Assembly: GCF_006636205.1 (NCBI RefSeq)
Contig: NZ_VIGB01000001.1
Span: forward strand, 62,001-126,000
Origin: Kitasatospora acidiphila
Lineage (GTDB): Bacteria > Actinomycetota > Actinomycetes > Streptomycetales > Streptomycetaceae
Length of the DNA: 64,000 nt
Reading direction: 5' to 3'
Made by a program: the position numbers and the translations under genes. Of the stretch, positions 7,787 through 17,263 are shown piece after piece; within the stretch, counting starts at the first letter, position 1; each line of letters opens with the position of its first letter. Below the pieces are notes generated by a model that saw nothing but the letters and a program-made list of their open reading frames with translations, did not search any database and was not told the DNA's origin.

Positions 7787-8829
7787 TGAGCCGGCAGCTC
7801 GGCCCTCCGCCGTTCTGCGTCGTCCCGGGGCAGGCCGTGCAGCAGAGCCTGCGGGGGCGCCGGGCGGAGGTCATCGCCCTGGTGGAGGACGCCTACCGGC
7901 TGCACGGGCAGCGGCAGACCGTCAACCCGCCGTCGTACTTCCTGCGCTTCCCCGACCGGCCCGATGCGCGCATCATCGCGCTGCCCGCGTCGGTCGGCGG
8001 CGGCATCGGAGTCGACGGGATCAAGTGGGTCTCCAGCTTCCCCGGCAATCTCGGCCTGGGTCTCCCTCGCGCCTCGGCGCTGCTGCTGCTCAACGATCCC
8101 CGGACCGGCTACCCCTTCGCCTGCCTGGAGGGCTCCATCATCAGCGCGGTGCGCACCGCGGCGTCCGCCGCCTGCGCCGCCCGCCGGCTGACCGCCCCGC
8201 GCGGCGCCCCGCGCCGGGTCGGCTTCTTCGGTACCGGGCTGATCGCCCGCTTCGTCCACGAATACCTGTCCGAACTCGACTGGGATGTCGAGGAGTTCGG
8301 CGTCTTCGACCGCGACGGCCGATACGCCGCATCGTTCGCCGCGCAGGTGCTCGAACCCACCGGCCGCCCGGTCCGGGTGTACAGCCGGCCCGAGGAGCTG
8401 GTCCGCGGCGCCGATCTACTGGTCTTCGCCACCACGGCGGCCGCACCGCATGTCGTCGCGCCCGCCTGGTTCGACCACAACCCGGTCGTGCTGCACATCT
8501 CGCTGCGGGACTTGGGCACCGAGGTGATCCTGCGCAGTGTCAACGTGGTCGACGACGTCGAGCACGTGCTGAAGGCGGACACCTCCGTCCACCTGGCCGA
8601 ACAGCGGACCGGCACCCGGGAGTTCCTGCACGCCACCCTCTACGACCTGCTCACCGGCGCCTTCACGGCCCCGCCCGACCGGCCGGTGGTGTTCTCGCCG
8701 TTCGGGCTGGGCGTGCTGGACCTCGCCGTCGGTGCCTATGTGTACCAGCAGGCCGTCGCAGCCGGTGGTGCCGTTCCGATCAGCGGGTTCTTCCACGAGC
8801 TCGACCGCCACCGGACCGCCGAGGCCTGA
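7783..8829 (+). CDS. sbnB: SbnB-like dehydrogenase (ornithine cyclodeaminase/mu-crystallin family)
   Basis: 348 residues. The Rossmann motif GFFGTGLIARF is central, preceded by the substrate-side blocks KWVSSFPGN and LEGSIISAVRTAASAA typical of the OCD/mu-crystallin family. SbnB oxidatively cleaves the SbnA product to L-2,3-diaminopropionate and 2-oxoglutarate using NAD. Two in-frame ATGs (7783, 7786) follow GAGGAG; the first overlaps the upstream stop. It ends the operon, 3 bases before a strong terminator. 2-Oxoglutarate made here could feed the two 2OG oxygenases encoded upstream, which is my inference. Confidence 0.87.
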   Translation: MMSRQLGPPPFCVVPGQAVQQSLRGRRAEVIALVEDAYRLHGQRQTVNPPSYFLRFPDRPDARIIALPASVGGGIGVDGIKWVSSFPGNLGLGLPRASALLLLNDPRTGYPFACLEGSIISAVRTAASAACAARRLTAPRGAPRRVGFFGTGLIARFVHEYLSELDWDVEEFGVFDRDGRYAASFAAQVLEPTGRPVRVYSRPEELVRGADLLVFATTAAAPHVVAPAWFDHNPVVLHISLRDLGTEVILRSVNVVDDVEHVLKADTSVHLAEQRTGTREFLHATLYDLLTGAFTAPPDRPVVFSPFGLGVLDLAVGAYVYQQAVAAGGAVPISGFFHELDRHRTAEA

Positions 8830-8831
8830 AG

Positions 8832-8863
8832 CACGGCAGTGCGCCCCGGAGCGCACTGCCGTG
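8832..8863. terminator. bidirectional terminator between convergent operons
   Basis: CACGGCAGTGCGC (8832-8844) pairs perfectly with 8851-8863 around a 6-nt loop. It lies between the stop codons of the SbnB-like gene (+) and the 2Fe-2S protein gene (-). Confidence 0.85.
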
Positions 8864-8868
8864 GCTGG

Positions 8869-9345
8869 TCAGAACTGGTTCTGGGCTGCCGCGATCGCCT
8901 CCCGGATCCGGTGGTAGGTGCCGCAGCGGCAGATGTTGCGGATCTCGTCGTAGTCGGCGTCACCGAGCTGCTTCCCGGCGGCCCGCGCCTGGAGCACCTT
9001 GGCGACGGCGGCCATGATCTGGCCGGGCTGGCAGTAGCCGCACTGCGGCACGTCGAACTGCAGCCAGGCCTCCTGCATCGGGTGCAGGTCCTTGCCGACC
9101 GTGGCCGGCAGGCCCTCGATGGTGGTGACCTGGTCGGTGGGCTGGACGTCGCCCACCGGCACCGAACAGGGGTTGAAGGCCTTGCCGTTGATGTGGCTGG
9201 TGCAGGCCTGGCAGACACCCAGTCCGCAGCCGTACTTGGGGCCGGTCACGCCGAGGACGTCGCGCAGGACCCAGAGCAGCCGGACGTCGTCCTCGACGTC
9301 CACGGTGACCTGCTGCCCATTGAGGATGAAGGTGTGCTGAGGCAA
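8869..9345 (-). CDS. (2Fe-2S)-binding small subunit of a Mo-hydroxylase (IorA-like)
   Basis: 158 residues with both iron-sulphur sites of xanthine-oxidase-family small subunits: the plant-ferredoxin-type CGLGVCQAC plus NPC in the N-terminal half, and the helical-domain CGYCQPGQ with CRCGTY near the C-terminus. Length and the NICRCGTYHRIREAI block match isoquinoline 1-oxidoreductase alpha subunits. It passes electrons from the molybdopterin subunit encoded just upstream, 12 bp away. The acceptor in vivo is unknown. Confidence 0.9.
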   Translation of the reverse strand: MPQHTFILNGQQVTVDVEDDVRLLWVLRDVLGVTGPKYGCGLGVCQACTSHINGKAFNPCSVPVGDVQPTDQVTTIEGLPATVGKDLHPMQEAWLQFDVPQCGYCQPGQIMAAVAKVLQARAAGKQLGDADYDEIRNICRCGTYHRIREAIAAAQNQF

Positions 9346-9357
9346 GGGGGTGGGCTC

Positions 9358-11687
9358 CTAGTACGCGCGGCTCAGGCCGTCGGTGGGCGACTGCGGGATC
9401 GGCGGGACGGTCGGCAGCGGCGTGAACGCGAGCGGCGCGTCATGGTTGATCGGGAAGGTGGTCGGCATGGTCCCGGTCGCCCGCCCGTAGGCGCAGGCCA
9501 CCGCCGCCATCGCACCGGCGACCGCCAACTCCCCTGCTCCGCCCGGGGTTCCGGTGGTCGGCGGCATCACGATGATGTCCAGCTCGGTCGGGGTGTTCCA
9601 CTGCCGGGTGTAGAAGTAGTTGTCCCAACTGCCTTCCTGGAACACCCCGTTCTGCAGGTGCAGGCTGGATGTGAGGGTGATCGCGATGCCGTCCATGATG
9701 CCGCCCATCATCTGGGCTTCCAGGCCCTTGGGGTTGACGGCCAGGCCGACGTCGACCGCGCACACCACCTTGGTGACGCGCGGGCCGGTGACGGCGTCGG
9801 GGATCTGCCGGTTGACGGTGGCCGGGGTGCAGTCGATCTCGGCCAGCACGGCGACGAACCCGTGGTACTCGGGGTGGATCGCGATGCCCTGAGCCGTGCC
9901 CGGGCCATCGCGCGGCCCCAGTTGCCGACCTGGGCGACCTTGTCGAGGACCGCGACGGCCCGCTGGTCCTTCAGGAAGTCGCGGCGGAACTTGTAGGCGT
10001 CCTGCCCCATCGCGGCGGCCAGTTGGTCGACGATCAGCTCTTGGGCGCAGCGGACGTTGGGCGAGTAGATGTTGCGCATGCTGCCGGTGTGGAAGCCGTT
10101 GTCGATCTCGGTCAGCAGCTGGGTGGTGAGGCCGAAGTTGTACGGGGTCTGCTGGGTGAGGGTGAAGATGGTCTCGGAGAAGGCGAGTCCGCCGACCGGC
10201 AGCTTGGCGGCCAGCGAGGTGATGATCTCGCCGAGGCCGTGCCCGAACTCGGTTGCCACCGAGGTGTGCCGCTGGTCCATGGTGAGCACCTGGCCGAGCG
10301 TGTAGGTGGCCCGCACCCGGGAGGTGGACATCGGGTGGACCCGGCCATGGCGGAAGTCGTCGGTGCGGTGCCACATCAGCCGCACCGGCTTGCCCAGCTT
10401 CTGGGAGACCTCGGCGGCTTCCAACGCGGCGTCGTGGAACAGCTTCCGGCCGAAGGAGCCGCCGCCCTGGGTGCAGTGGACGGTCACGGCGGTCACCGGC
10501 AGGCCCAGCTTGAGCGCGATCTCCTCCTGCGCCGTGATCGGTGCCTTGACGCTGGCCCAGATCTCGGCGCGGTCCGAACGGACGTCGGCGACGGCGCAGT
10601 TGGTCTCCAGCGGGCTGTTGCTGGCGAAGTGGAAGGTGAAGCGGGCGTCGATCGCCTCGGTGAGCAGCGGCAGCGGCGGGGTGACCAACGGGTTCTCGGC
10701 CGCGCGGAGTTCGGCCAGCACCGTGGCGTCGGTGGCGTGGTCCTCGCTCCCCGGGCCCCAAGTGACCTGCAGCGCCCGCACCGCGTCGATGCACTGCCCG
10801 AAGGTGCGCCCGCGCACGGCCACGCCCGTGGAGACCACGGCGACGTCCGTGATGCCCGGCATGGCCTGCACCGCCGCCAGGTTCTGCACGGAGACCACCG
10901 TGCCGTTGATCGTCGGCGGCCGGCAGATCATCGCGGGCATCGCGCCCGCCGCCTTGACGTCCATCGCGAACTGCTTGCGGCCGGTCACCGCGTCCAGGGC
11001 GTCGATCCGGTTCTGCGGTGTGCCGATGACCTTGAACGCGGACGCGGCCTTGAGGGTCACCGAGATCTGAAGGTTCGTCAGACTGGCGGCCTTGACCGCG
11101 AGTTCGGCGTAGCTGAGGGAGCGGCCGTCGGGGGCGGTGATCACGCCCTGGAGGGCGGAGAGCGCGGAGAGCGGGGCGCCCAGCTCCGCCGCGGCCGCCT
11201 CCAGCAGCCGCTGCTTGGCCGTGGCGGCGGCGACCCGCACCGGGGTGTAGGTGGAGATCGTGCTGTTGGAGGCGCCGGTGAACTGGTTGAAGATCAGCTC
11301 CGGTCGGGCGTCGGCCAGGGTGACCTGCACCTTGTCCAGCGGCAGGTCCAGCTCCTCCGCGATCAGCATGGCGGTGGAGGTGGTCACCCCCTGCCCCACC
11401 TCGGCGCGCGGCAGGGCGAAGGAGGCGGTGCCGTCCGGGTTCATGGTGATGGTGATCAGGTTGGCCGTCAGCAGCGTGGCATCGGTCAACATGTCGTTGA
11501 GGTCGTAGAGTTCGGCCGGCTCCGGCAGGCTGGGCACCGCGGCGGCGGCCTTCGGCGCGGCCGCGGTCTCGCCCAGCTGAGCGGCCACGGTCAGCGTCGC
11601 GCCCGCCAGCACGAAGCCGAGGAAGCGGCGCCGCCCGATCCCCTCCCCCTCGGATGGGGAAGGCTGTTGCGGGCTCTGGGTAACCAT
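9358..11687 (-). pseudogene. Mo-hydroxylase large subunit (IorB-like), frame broken by one missing base
   Basis: From ATG 11687 the protein begins with a twin-arginine signal (RRRFLGFVLAG), then the aldehyde oxidase/xanthine dehydrogenase molybdopterin-binding domains (blocks ARPELIFNQFTGAS, CTQGGGSFGRKLF, WHRTDDFRHGRVHPM). The frame is conserved to about WGRAMARA near 9905, then conservation continues one frame away with GTAQGIAIHPEYHGFVAVL and the C-terminal GGAGELAVAGA motif to the stop at 9358. Adding one G to the CCCGGG run at 9899-9904 restores a 776-residue protein. I think the gene is real and the break may be a sequence error. It would be exported folded with its small subunit and oxidise N-heterocycles or aldehydes. 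Confidence 0.8.
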
Positions 11688-11718
11688 CCACTGACCTCTC
11701 GACGAACCGGACGGGCCG

Positions 11719-13077
11719 TCAGATGGTACCGGGTGCGATCTTTCCCGCGCCGGGCCGCAGGTACACCGCCCAGGTCAGCACCGAGCAGAGCGCGTAGGCG
11801 GCCAGGAAGGCCAGGTAGGCGGCGTCGCCGTTGCCACCGGCCAGGAAGGACTGCCGGAAGGCCAGGTTGACCAGCACTCCGCCGAACGCGCCGATGGCGC
11901 CTGCCAGTCCGATCAGCGCGGTGGCGCGGCGGCGGGAGTCGTGCTCGGCGGTGGTCGGGTCGGCGCCGGCCTCGACCGCCGCGCGGGCCCGGGCCTGGAA
12001 GACGGCCGGAATCATCTTGTAGGTGGCGCCGTTGCCGATGCCGCTCAGCACGAAGAGGGCGGTGAAGCCGGTCAGGAACAGCGGCAGCGAGTCGGCCCGG
12101 GAGGCGGCGAACACGATGCCGGTGCCGACGGCCATCAGCAGGAAGGCGCCCAGGGCGATTCCGGCGCCGCCGTGGCGGTCGGCGAGCCGCCCGCCGACCG
12201 GCCTGCAGAGCGAGCCCAGCAGGGGGCCGAGGAAGGTGAGGTAGGCGGCCTTCACCGGGGTGTCGAAGGTGTGGTGGAACTGCACCTGGAGCACCTGCCC
12301 GAAGGCGAAGCCGAACCCGATGAAGCTGCCGAAGGTGCCGATGTAGAGCACTGACACCACCCAGCTGTGCGGTTCCTTCAGCACCTCGTGCAGCGCGCGC
12401 CGGTCGTTCTTCAGCGCGGGGTTGTTGTCCATCTTCAGGGCCGCGCCGAGCGCCGCCAGCACGATCAGCGGGAGGTAGACCAGCGGGACCAGCCTGGGGT
12501 GGGCGGCGCCGGCCGTGGCGAGCACGGCCAGGCCGACCAGTTGCACGACCGGCACGCCGAGGTTGCCGCCGCCGGCGTTGATGCCCAGCGCCCAGCCCTT
12601 GAGCCGCTGCGGGTAGAAGGCGTTGATGTTGGCCATCGAGGAGGCGAAGTTGCCGCCGCCGACGCCCGCGACGCAGGCGACCGCGAGCAGGGTGCCGTAG
12701 GAGACGCCGGGCCGCAGCACCAGGGCGGCCAGCGCGGTCGGCACCAGGAGCAGCAGGGTGCTGACGACGGTCCAGTTGCGGCCGCCGAACCGGGCCACCG
12801 CGTAGCCGTAGGGCAGCCGCAGCAGCGCGCCGAGGGCGGTGGGCAGGGCGGTGAGGGTGAACTTGCCGGCCGGGTCGATGTGGTAGGCCGGGCCGAGGAA
12901 GAGCACCAGCACCGACCAGAGGCTCCACACCGAGAAGCCGATGTGCTCGGACAGCACCGAGAAGAGCAGGTTGCGCCGGGCCACCGTGGCCCCGCCCTCG
13001 GCCCAGAAGTCGTCGTCCTCCGGTCTCCAGTCGGTGATCGCCCGGGTCCGGGCCGGGTCCTTGACCGCTGTGCTCAT
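11719..13077 (-). CDS. narK: NarK-type nitrate/nitrite transporter (MFS)
   Basis: 452 residues with about 12 membrane spans. The nitrate porter signature is visible in GGGNFASSMANINAFYP and again in GIGNGATYKMIPAVF, each with the glycine-rich helix that surrounds the substrate Arg residues. A soluble N-terminal WRPEDDDFWAEGG segment is typical of actinobacterial NarK proteins. ATG 13077 overlaps the nirD stop (ATGA), so it is the last gene of the leftward nitrate-assimilation operon and supplies nitrate or exports nitrite. Confidence 0.93.
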   Translation of the reverse strand: MSTAVKDPARTRAITDWRPEDDDFWAEGGATVARRNLLFSVLSEHIGFSVWSLWSVLVLFLGPAYHIDPAGKFTLTALPTALGALLRLPYGYAVARFGGRNWTVVSTLLLLVPTALAALVLRPGVSYGTLLAVACVAGVGGGNFASSMANINAFYPQRLKGWALGINAGGGNLGVPVVQLVGLAVLATAGAAHPRLVPLVYLPLIVLAALGAALKMDNNPALKNDRRALHEVLKEPHSWVVSVLYIGTFGSFIGFGFAFGQVLQVQFHHTFDTPVKAAYLTFLGPLLGSLCRPVGGRLADRHGGAGIALGAFLLMAVGTGIVFAASRADSLPLFLTGFTALFVLSGIGNGATYKMIPAVFQARARAAVEAGADPTTAEHDSRRRATALIGLAGAIGAFGGVLVNLAFRQSFLAGGNGDAAYLAFLAAYALCSVLTWAVYLRPGAGKIAPGTI

Positions 13078-13460
13078 GATGCGCTCCCCTGGGCGATCCG
13101 CACCGGCCAGACCCGGAGCACCGCGGGCCGGCCGTCGGGGGCGGTCTCCTCGTCCAGGCAGCGCCCGTCCCGCAGGTCGAAGACCTGCTTGTACATCGGG
13201 GAGGAGACGGTCGGCACTCCGGCGCGGCTGCCGAGGATGCCGCGCGAGAGGACGTAGGCGCCGCTGAACGGGTCGCGGTTGTCCACCGCGTACACCGCGC
13301 CCGAGCGGTCCCGGAAGACGGCGACCTGCTGTCCTTCGGCGCTCAGTGCGGCGACGCCGCGGCCGGGGGTCAGCTGCTCGTAGTCGCAGATCCGGGTCCA
13401 CTCCCGGCCGTCCAGGATCTCCACGGTACCGGTGTCGGTCATACCCGTTGTTTCGGTCAT
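13074..13460 (-). CDS. nirD: nitrite reductase small subunit NirD
   Basis: 128 residues with a Rieske-like fold (VAVFRDRSGAVYAVDNRDPFSGA, then VFDLRDGRC) and no iron-binding Cys-His pairs, as in NirD of assimilatory NADH-nitrite reductase. It supports NirB in reduction of nitrite to ammonium in the cytosol. Overlaps at both ends by ATGA with nirB and narK show translational coupling. Confidence 0.9.
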   Translation of the reverse strand: MTETTGMTDTGTVEILDGREWTRICDYEQLTPGRGVAALSAEGQQVAVFRDRSGAVYAVDNRDPFSGAYVLSRGILGSRAGVPTVSSPMYKQVFDLRDGRCLDEETAPDGRPAVLRVWPVRIAQGSAS

Positions 13461-16054
13461 GCGCTGTGCACCTCCAGGTGGGGGCCGGCGATCAGTGCCG
13501 GGGTGAGGACGCGCCCGTCCTCGTCGGGGCGGGCGGGGCGGATCTGGTCGCGCTCGGGGACGAAGGTCACCGTCGGGTCGGGCGCGCCGGGGGCGTTGAC
13601 GAAGGAGGTGAAGCGGCGCAGCCGGTCCGGGTCGGCCAGCACTGCGGCCCATTCGTCCTGGTAGCAGGCGATGTGACGGTCAATCAGAGAATCAAGTTCG
13701 CCGCAGATGCCGAGCGAGTCCTCCAGCACCACCTGCCGGACGTGGTCCAGGCCGCCCTCGATCCGCTCCAGCCAGACCGAGGTGCGCTCCAGCCGGTCGG
13801 CGGTGCGGATGTAGAACATCAGGAACCGGTCGATGGTCCGCAGCAGCGTCTCCTTGTCCAAGTCGGCTGCCAGCAGGTCGGCGTGACGGGGCGTCATGCC
13901 GCCGTTGCCGCCGACGTAGAGGTTCCAGCCCGCAGAGGTGGCGATGACGCCGAAGTCCTTGCCCTGGGCTTCGGCGCACTCGCGGGCGCAGCCGGAGACG
14001 GCGGCCTTGAGCTTGTGCGGGGAGCGCAGTCCCCGGTAGCGCAGCTCCAGTTCGATGGCGAGGCCGACCGAGTCCTGCACGCCGTAGCGGCACCAGGTCT
14101 GGCCCACGCAGGACTTCACGGTGCGCAGCGACTTGCCGTAGGCGTGGCCGGATTCGAAGCCGGCGTCGACCAGGCGCCGCCAGATCCGCGGGAGTTGGTC
14201 GACGGTGGCGCCGAACAGGTCGATCCGCTGGCCTCCGGTGATCTTCGTGTAGAGGCCGTGGTCGCGGGCGATCTCGCCGATGGTGATCAGCCCCTGCGGG
14301 GTGATCTCGCCGCCGGGGATCCGCGGCACCACCGAATAGGAGCCGTTGCGTTGCAGGTTGGCCAGGAAGTGGTCGTTGGTGTCCTGCAGCGCGCCCTGCT
14401 CGCCGTCCAGGATGTGGCCTCCTGCCAGGCCGGCGAGGATCGAGGCGACGGCCGGCTTGCACAGGTCGCAGCCCTCGCCGCCGCGCCCGTAGCGGTCCAG
14501 CAGCTCGGAGAAGCCGGTGATGCCGGCCACTCGGACGATCTCGTAGAGCTCGCTGCGGGTCTGCCCGAAGTGCTCGCACAGGCTGTTGTCGACGGTGACG
14601 CCGCCGGCCGCCAGCTCGTCGGCGACGATGGCGCCGAGCAGTTTGACGCAACTGCCGCAGCCGGTCCCGGCCTTGGTGCACTTCTTGACCTCGGGCACGG
14701 TGGCGCAGCCCTGTTCGGCGACGGCCGCGCGGATCTCGCCCTTGGTGACGTTGTGGCAGGAGCAGACGATCGCCTCGTCCGGCAGCGCGACCGGCCCGCT
14801 CGCCGGGGCCAGCCCGGCCGGCAGCACCAGGTGCCCGGGCGCGGTGGTGAGCGGCTTGCCGCCGATGGCGAGGGGCCGCAGCAGGCCGTAGGACTCGGTG
14901 TCGCCGACCAGCACACCGCCGAGCAGCTGCCCGTCGCCGCCGATGACCAGCTTCTTGTAGACGCCGGACCGGCTGTCGCTGTAGAGCACGTCGACGGCGC
15001 CTTCGGTGGCGCCGTGGGCGTCACCGAAGCTGGCGACGTCGACGCCGAGCAGCTTGAGCTTGGTGGAGGTGTCGGCGCCGGTGAAGTGGTGCTCGTCGCG
15101 CAGTTCGCCGGCCAGCGAGCGGGCGGCGGTCTCGGCCATCGCGTAGCCGGGGGCGACCAGGCCGTAGACCTTGCCGTCCACGGCCAGGGCGCATTCGCCG
15201 ATGGCGTAGACGTGCGGGTCGCGGGTGCGGCAGCGCTCGTCGACCACGATGCCGCCGCGCTCGCCCACCGGCAGGTCGCAGTCGCGGGCCAGTTGGTCGC
15301 GGGGCCGTACGCCGGCGGAGAAGACCACCAGGTCGGCGGGGAGTTCGCGGCCGTCGGACAGGCCCATCGCGCGGACCCGGCCGTCCTCGCCGGTGAGGAT
15401 CGCCTGGGTGCCGGCGCCGGTGTGGACGTTGACGCCGAGGTCTTCGATCTTGCGGCGCAGCAGCTGCCCGCCGCCCTCGTCGATCTGGATGGCCATCAGG
15501 CGCGGCGCGAACTCGACCACATGGGTCTGGAGGCCGAGTGCGGTGAGCGCGCCGGCGGCTTCCAGGCCGAGCAGGCCACCGCCGACCACCACGCCGATCG
15601 TGGTGCCGTCGCTCTGGGCCTCGGCGCGGATCCGCTCCAGGTCCTCGATGGTGCGGTAGACGTGGCAGCCGGCCGCGTCATGGCCGGGGACGGGTGGCAC
15701 GAACGGGTAGGAGCCGGTGGCCAGCACCAGCGCGTCGTAGTGCAGCACCGTGCCGGAGGCGCAGCCGACGGTGCGGGCGGCGCGGTCGATCGCCACGGCG
15801 GGGTCGGCGAGGCGCAGGTCGATGCCGTGCTCGGCGAGGAAGCCGGCCGGGGTGAGCGACAGCTCTTCGGCGCTGGTGCCGGAGAACCAGGAGGTGAGGT
15901 GGACCCGGTCGTAGGCGGCGCGGGGCTCCTCGGCGAGCACGGTGATCCGCCAGCCGGCTGCGCCGGGCTGCTCGACGAAGGCCTCCAGGAAGCGCTGGCC
16001 GACCATGCCGTGGCCGACCAGGACCAGGTCGCGCGGGCGGTGTTCCGTCGTCAT
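13457..16054 (-). CDS. nirB: nitrite reductase large subunit NirB
   Basis: 865 residues in the standard NirB order: FAD/NAD(P)H domain (GHGMVGQRF, then GGGLLGLEAAGAL), a BFD-type 2Fe-2S domain (CSCHNVTKG and TGCGSC), the nitrite/sulfite reductase ferredoxin-like repeats, and the siroheme-4Fe4S site (SCVGQTWCRYG and SGCAREC). It reduces nitrite to ammonium with six electrons from NADH. The siroheme requirement explains the chelatase gene in the divergent pair. ATG 16054 overlaps the upstream stop. Confidence 0.96.
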   Translation of the reverse strand: MTTEHRPRDLVLVGHGMVGQRFLEAFVEQPGAAGWRITVLAEEPRAAYDRVHLTSWFSGTSAEELSLTPAGFLAEHGIDLRLADPAVAIDRAARTVGCASGTVLHYDALVLATGSYPFVPPVPGHDAAGCHVYRTIEDLERIRAEAQSDGTTIGVVVGGGLLGLEAAGALTALGLQTHVVEFAPRLMAIQIDEGGGQLLRRKIEDLGVNVHTGAGTQAILTGEDGRVRAMGLSDGRELPADLVVFSAGVRPRDQLARDCDLPVGERGGIVVDERCRTRDPHVYAIGECALAVDGKVYGLVAPGYAMAETAARSLAGELRDEHHFTGADTSTKLKLLGVDVASFGDAHGATEGAVDVLYSDSRSGVYKKLVIGGDGQLLGGVLVGDTESYGLLRPLAIGGKPLTTAPGHLVLPAGLAPASGPVALPDEAIVCSCHNVTKGEIRAAVAEQGCATVPEVKKCTKAGTGCGSCVKLLGAIVADELAAGGVTVDNSLCEHFGQTRSELYEIVRVAGITGFSELLDRYGRGGEGCDLCKPAVASILAGLAGGHILDGEQGALQDTNDHFLANLQRNGSYSVVPRIPGGEITPQGLITIGEIARDHGLYTKITGGQRIDLFGATVDQLPRIWRRLVDAGFESGHAYGKSLRTVKSCVGQTWCRYGVQDSVGLAIELELRYRGLRSPHKLKAAVSGCARECAEAQGKDFGVIATSAGWNLYVGGNGGMTPRHADLLAADLDKETLLRTIDRFLMFYIRTADRLERTSVWLERIEGGLDHVRQVVLEDSLGICGELDSLIDRHIACYQDEWAAVLADPDRLRRFTSFVNAPGAPDPTVTFVPERDQIRPARPDEDGRVLTPALIAGPHLEVHSA

Positions 16055-17262
16055 CGGGCGGCTCCAAGGGTGGTGAGCAGGTGCAGGGGGTGGTCCGGGA
16101 GGGGGTCGTCGCGCTCCAGGGCGCGGGCGAGGTCGCCGACGGTGGCCAGGTCGCCGAGCAGGATCGCGCCGACCAGGCGGTCGCCGCGCAGCACCAGCTT
16201 CTTGTAGCTGCCGCGGGTGGCATCGGTCAGGCGCAGCACGTCCAACTCCGGCTGCTCGTCGGGCTGGACGTCGCCGAAGGCCGCGTACTCGATCGGGCCG
16301 GCGCTGAGCCGGGCCAGCGGCCGGGAGCCGGTGTAGCGGGCCTCGGGGTCGGCGCCGGAGAGCCGGGCGGCGAGGACGTCGGCCTGTTCCCAGGCGGGGC
16401 CTGCCAGTCCGTGGACGGTGCCGCGGTGCTGGGCGCAGTCGCCGATCGCGTGGACGTGCGGGGCGGAGGTGGCGAGGGTGTCGTCGACGACGATGCCGGT
16501 GCCGACGGCCAGGCCCGCCGCGTGGGCGAGCGCGGTGCGCGGCCGCACACCGCAGGCGAGGACGATCAGGTCGGTGTCGAGCCGGTAGCCGTTGGCCAGT
16601 TCGACCTCGCCGGCCGCGGTGACGGCCCGGGCCCGGTTGCCGGGGTAGGTCTCGACGCCGAGGGCGCGCAGCGCGCCGCGCAGCGCCGCTGCGGCCTGGG
16701 CGTCGAGTTGACGCTCGATCAGATATGGTCCCTGGTGGACGATTTCGACGGCGAGGCCGAGTGCGGCCAGGGCTCGTGCGGTGCTGACGCCGAGCACTCC
16801 GCCACCGATGACGACGGCCCGCTGGGCCTGGGTGGCGTCCTCGGTGAGCCGGGCGCAGTCGGCGAGGGTGCGCAGGGCGTGCACGCCGTCGCGCAGGCCG
16901 GTGCCGTCGGGGCGGCGCAGGCCGCGGATCGGCGGCAGCACCGGGTTGGCGCCGGTGGCGAGGACCAGTTTGTCCCAGGGCTCGGTGCTGCCGTCGGCGA
17001 GGGTGAGCAGGCGGGCGGCGGGGTCGAGGCCGACCGCCTCGGCGCCCGGTCGCAGCTCGGCGCGGCCGAACGGCAGGCTGATGGCGTCGGCGTCGTAGCG
17101 GCCGGTGAGCACGTCGGCGAGCAGCACCCGGTTGTAGGGAGCCCGGGGCTCGGCGCCGTACAGGGTGACCCGCGCGGTGCCGCCGAGCGCGTGGTACCGC
17201 TCGGCGAATCTCGCGGCCGCCATGCCCGCGCCGATGACGGCGATCCGGGGTTCTCGTGTCAT
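16051..17262 (-). CDS. FAD-dependent NAD(P)H oxidoreductase of the nitrate reductase system
   Basis: 403 residues with two dinucleotide-binding motifs (IGAGMAAARF at the N-terminus, GGGVLGVSTARAL near 170) and the ATGANP and IGDCAQH blocks of the pyridine nucleotide-disulphide reductase class. It lies 1 bp downstream of the nitrate reductase gene and overlaps nirB, so it is most likely the electron-transfer subunit that passes NAD(P)H electrons to the nitrate reductase (NasB/NasD-like role). The N-terminal half resembles NirB, as expected for this class. Confidence 0.87.
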   Translation of the reverse strand: MTREPRIAVIGAGMAAARFAERYHALGGTARVTLYGAEPRAPYNRVLLADVLTGRYDADAISLPFGRAELRPGAEAVGLDPAARLLTLADGSTEPWDKLVLATGANPVLPPIRGLRRPDGTGLRDGVHALRTLADCARLTEDATQAQRAVVIGGGVLGVSTARALAALGLAVEIVHQGPYLIERQLDAQAAAALRGALRALGVETYPGNRARAVTAAGEVELANGYRLDTDLIVLACGVRPRTALAHAAGLAVGTGIVVDDTLATSAPHVHAIGDCAQHRGTVHGLAGPAWEQADVLAARLSGADPEARYTGSRPLARLSAGPIEYAAFGDVQPDEQPELDVLRLTDATRGSYKKLVLRGDRLVGAILLGDLATVGDLARALERDDPLPDHPLHLLTTLGAAR

Positions 17263-17263
17263 G

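Noticed and set aside
12367..13257. Long open frames opposite narK, nirB and nasC and elsewhere on the antisense strand
   Set aside because: They are by-products of GC-rich third positions; composition is Arg/Gly/Pro/His-rich, with no motifs or ribosome binding sites, and the opposite strand has well-conserved genes.
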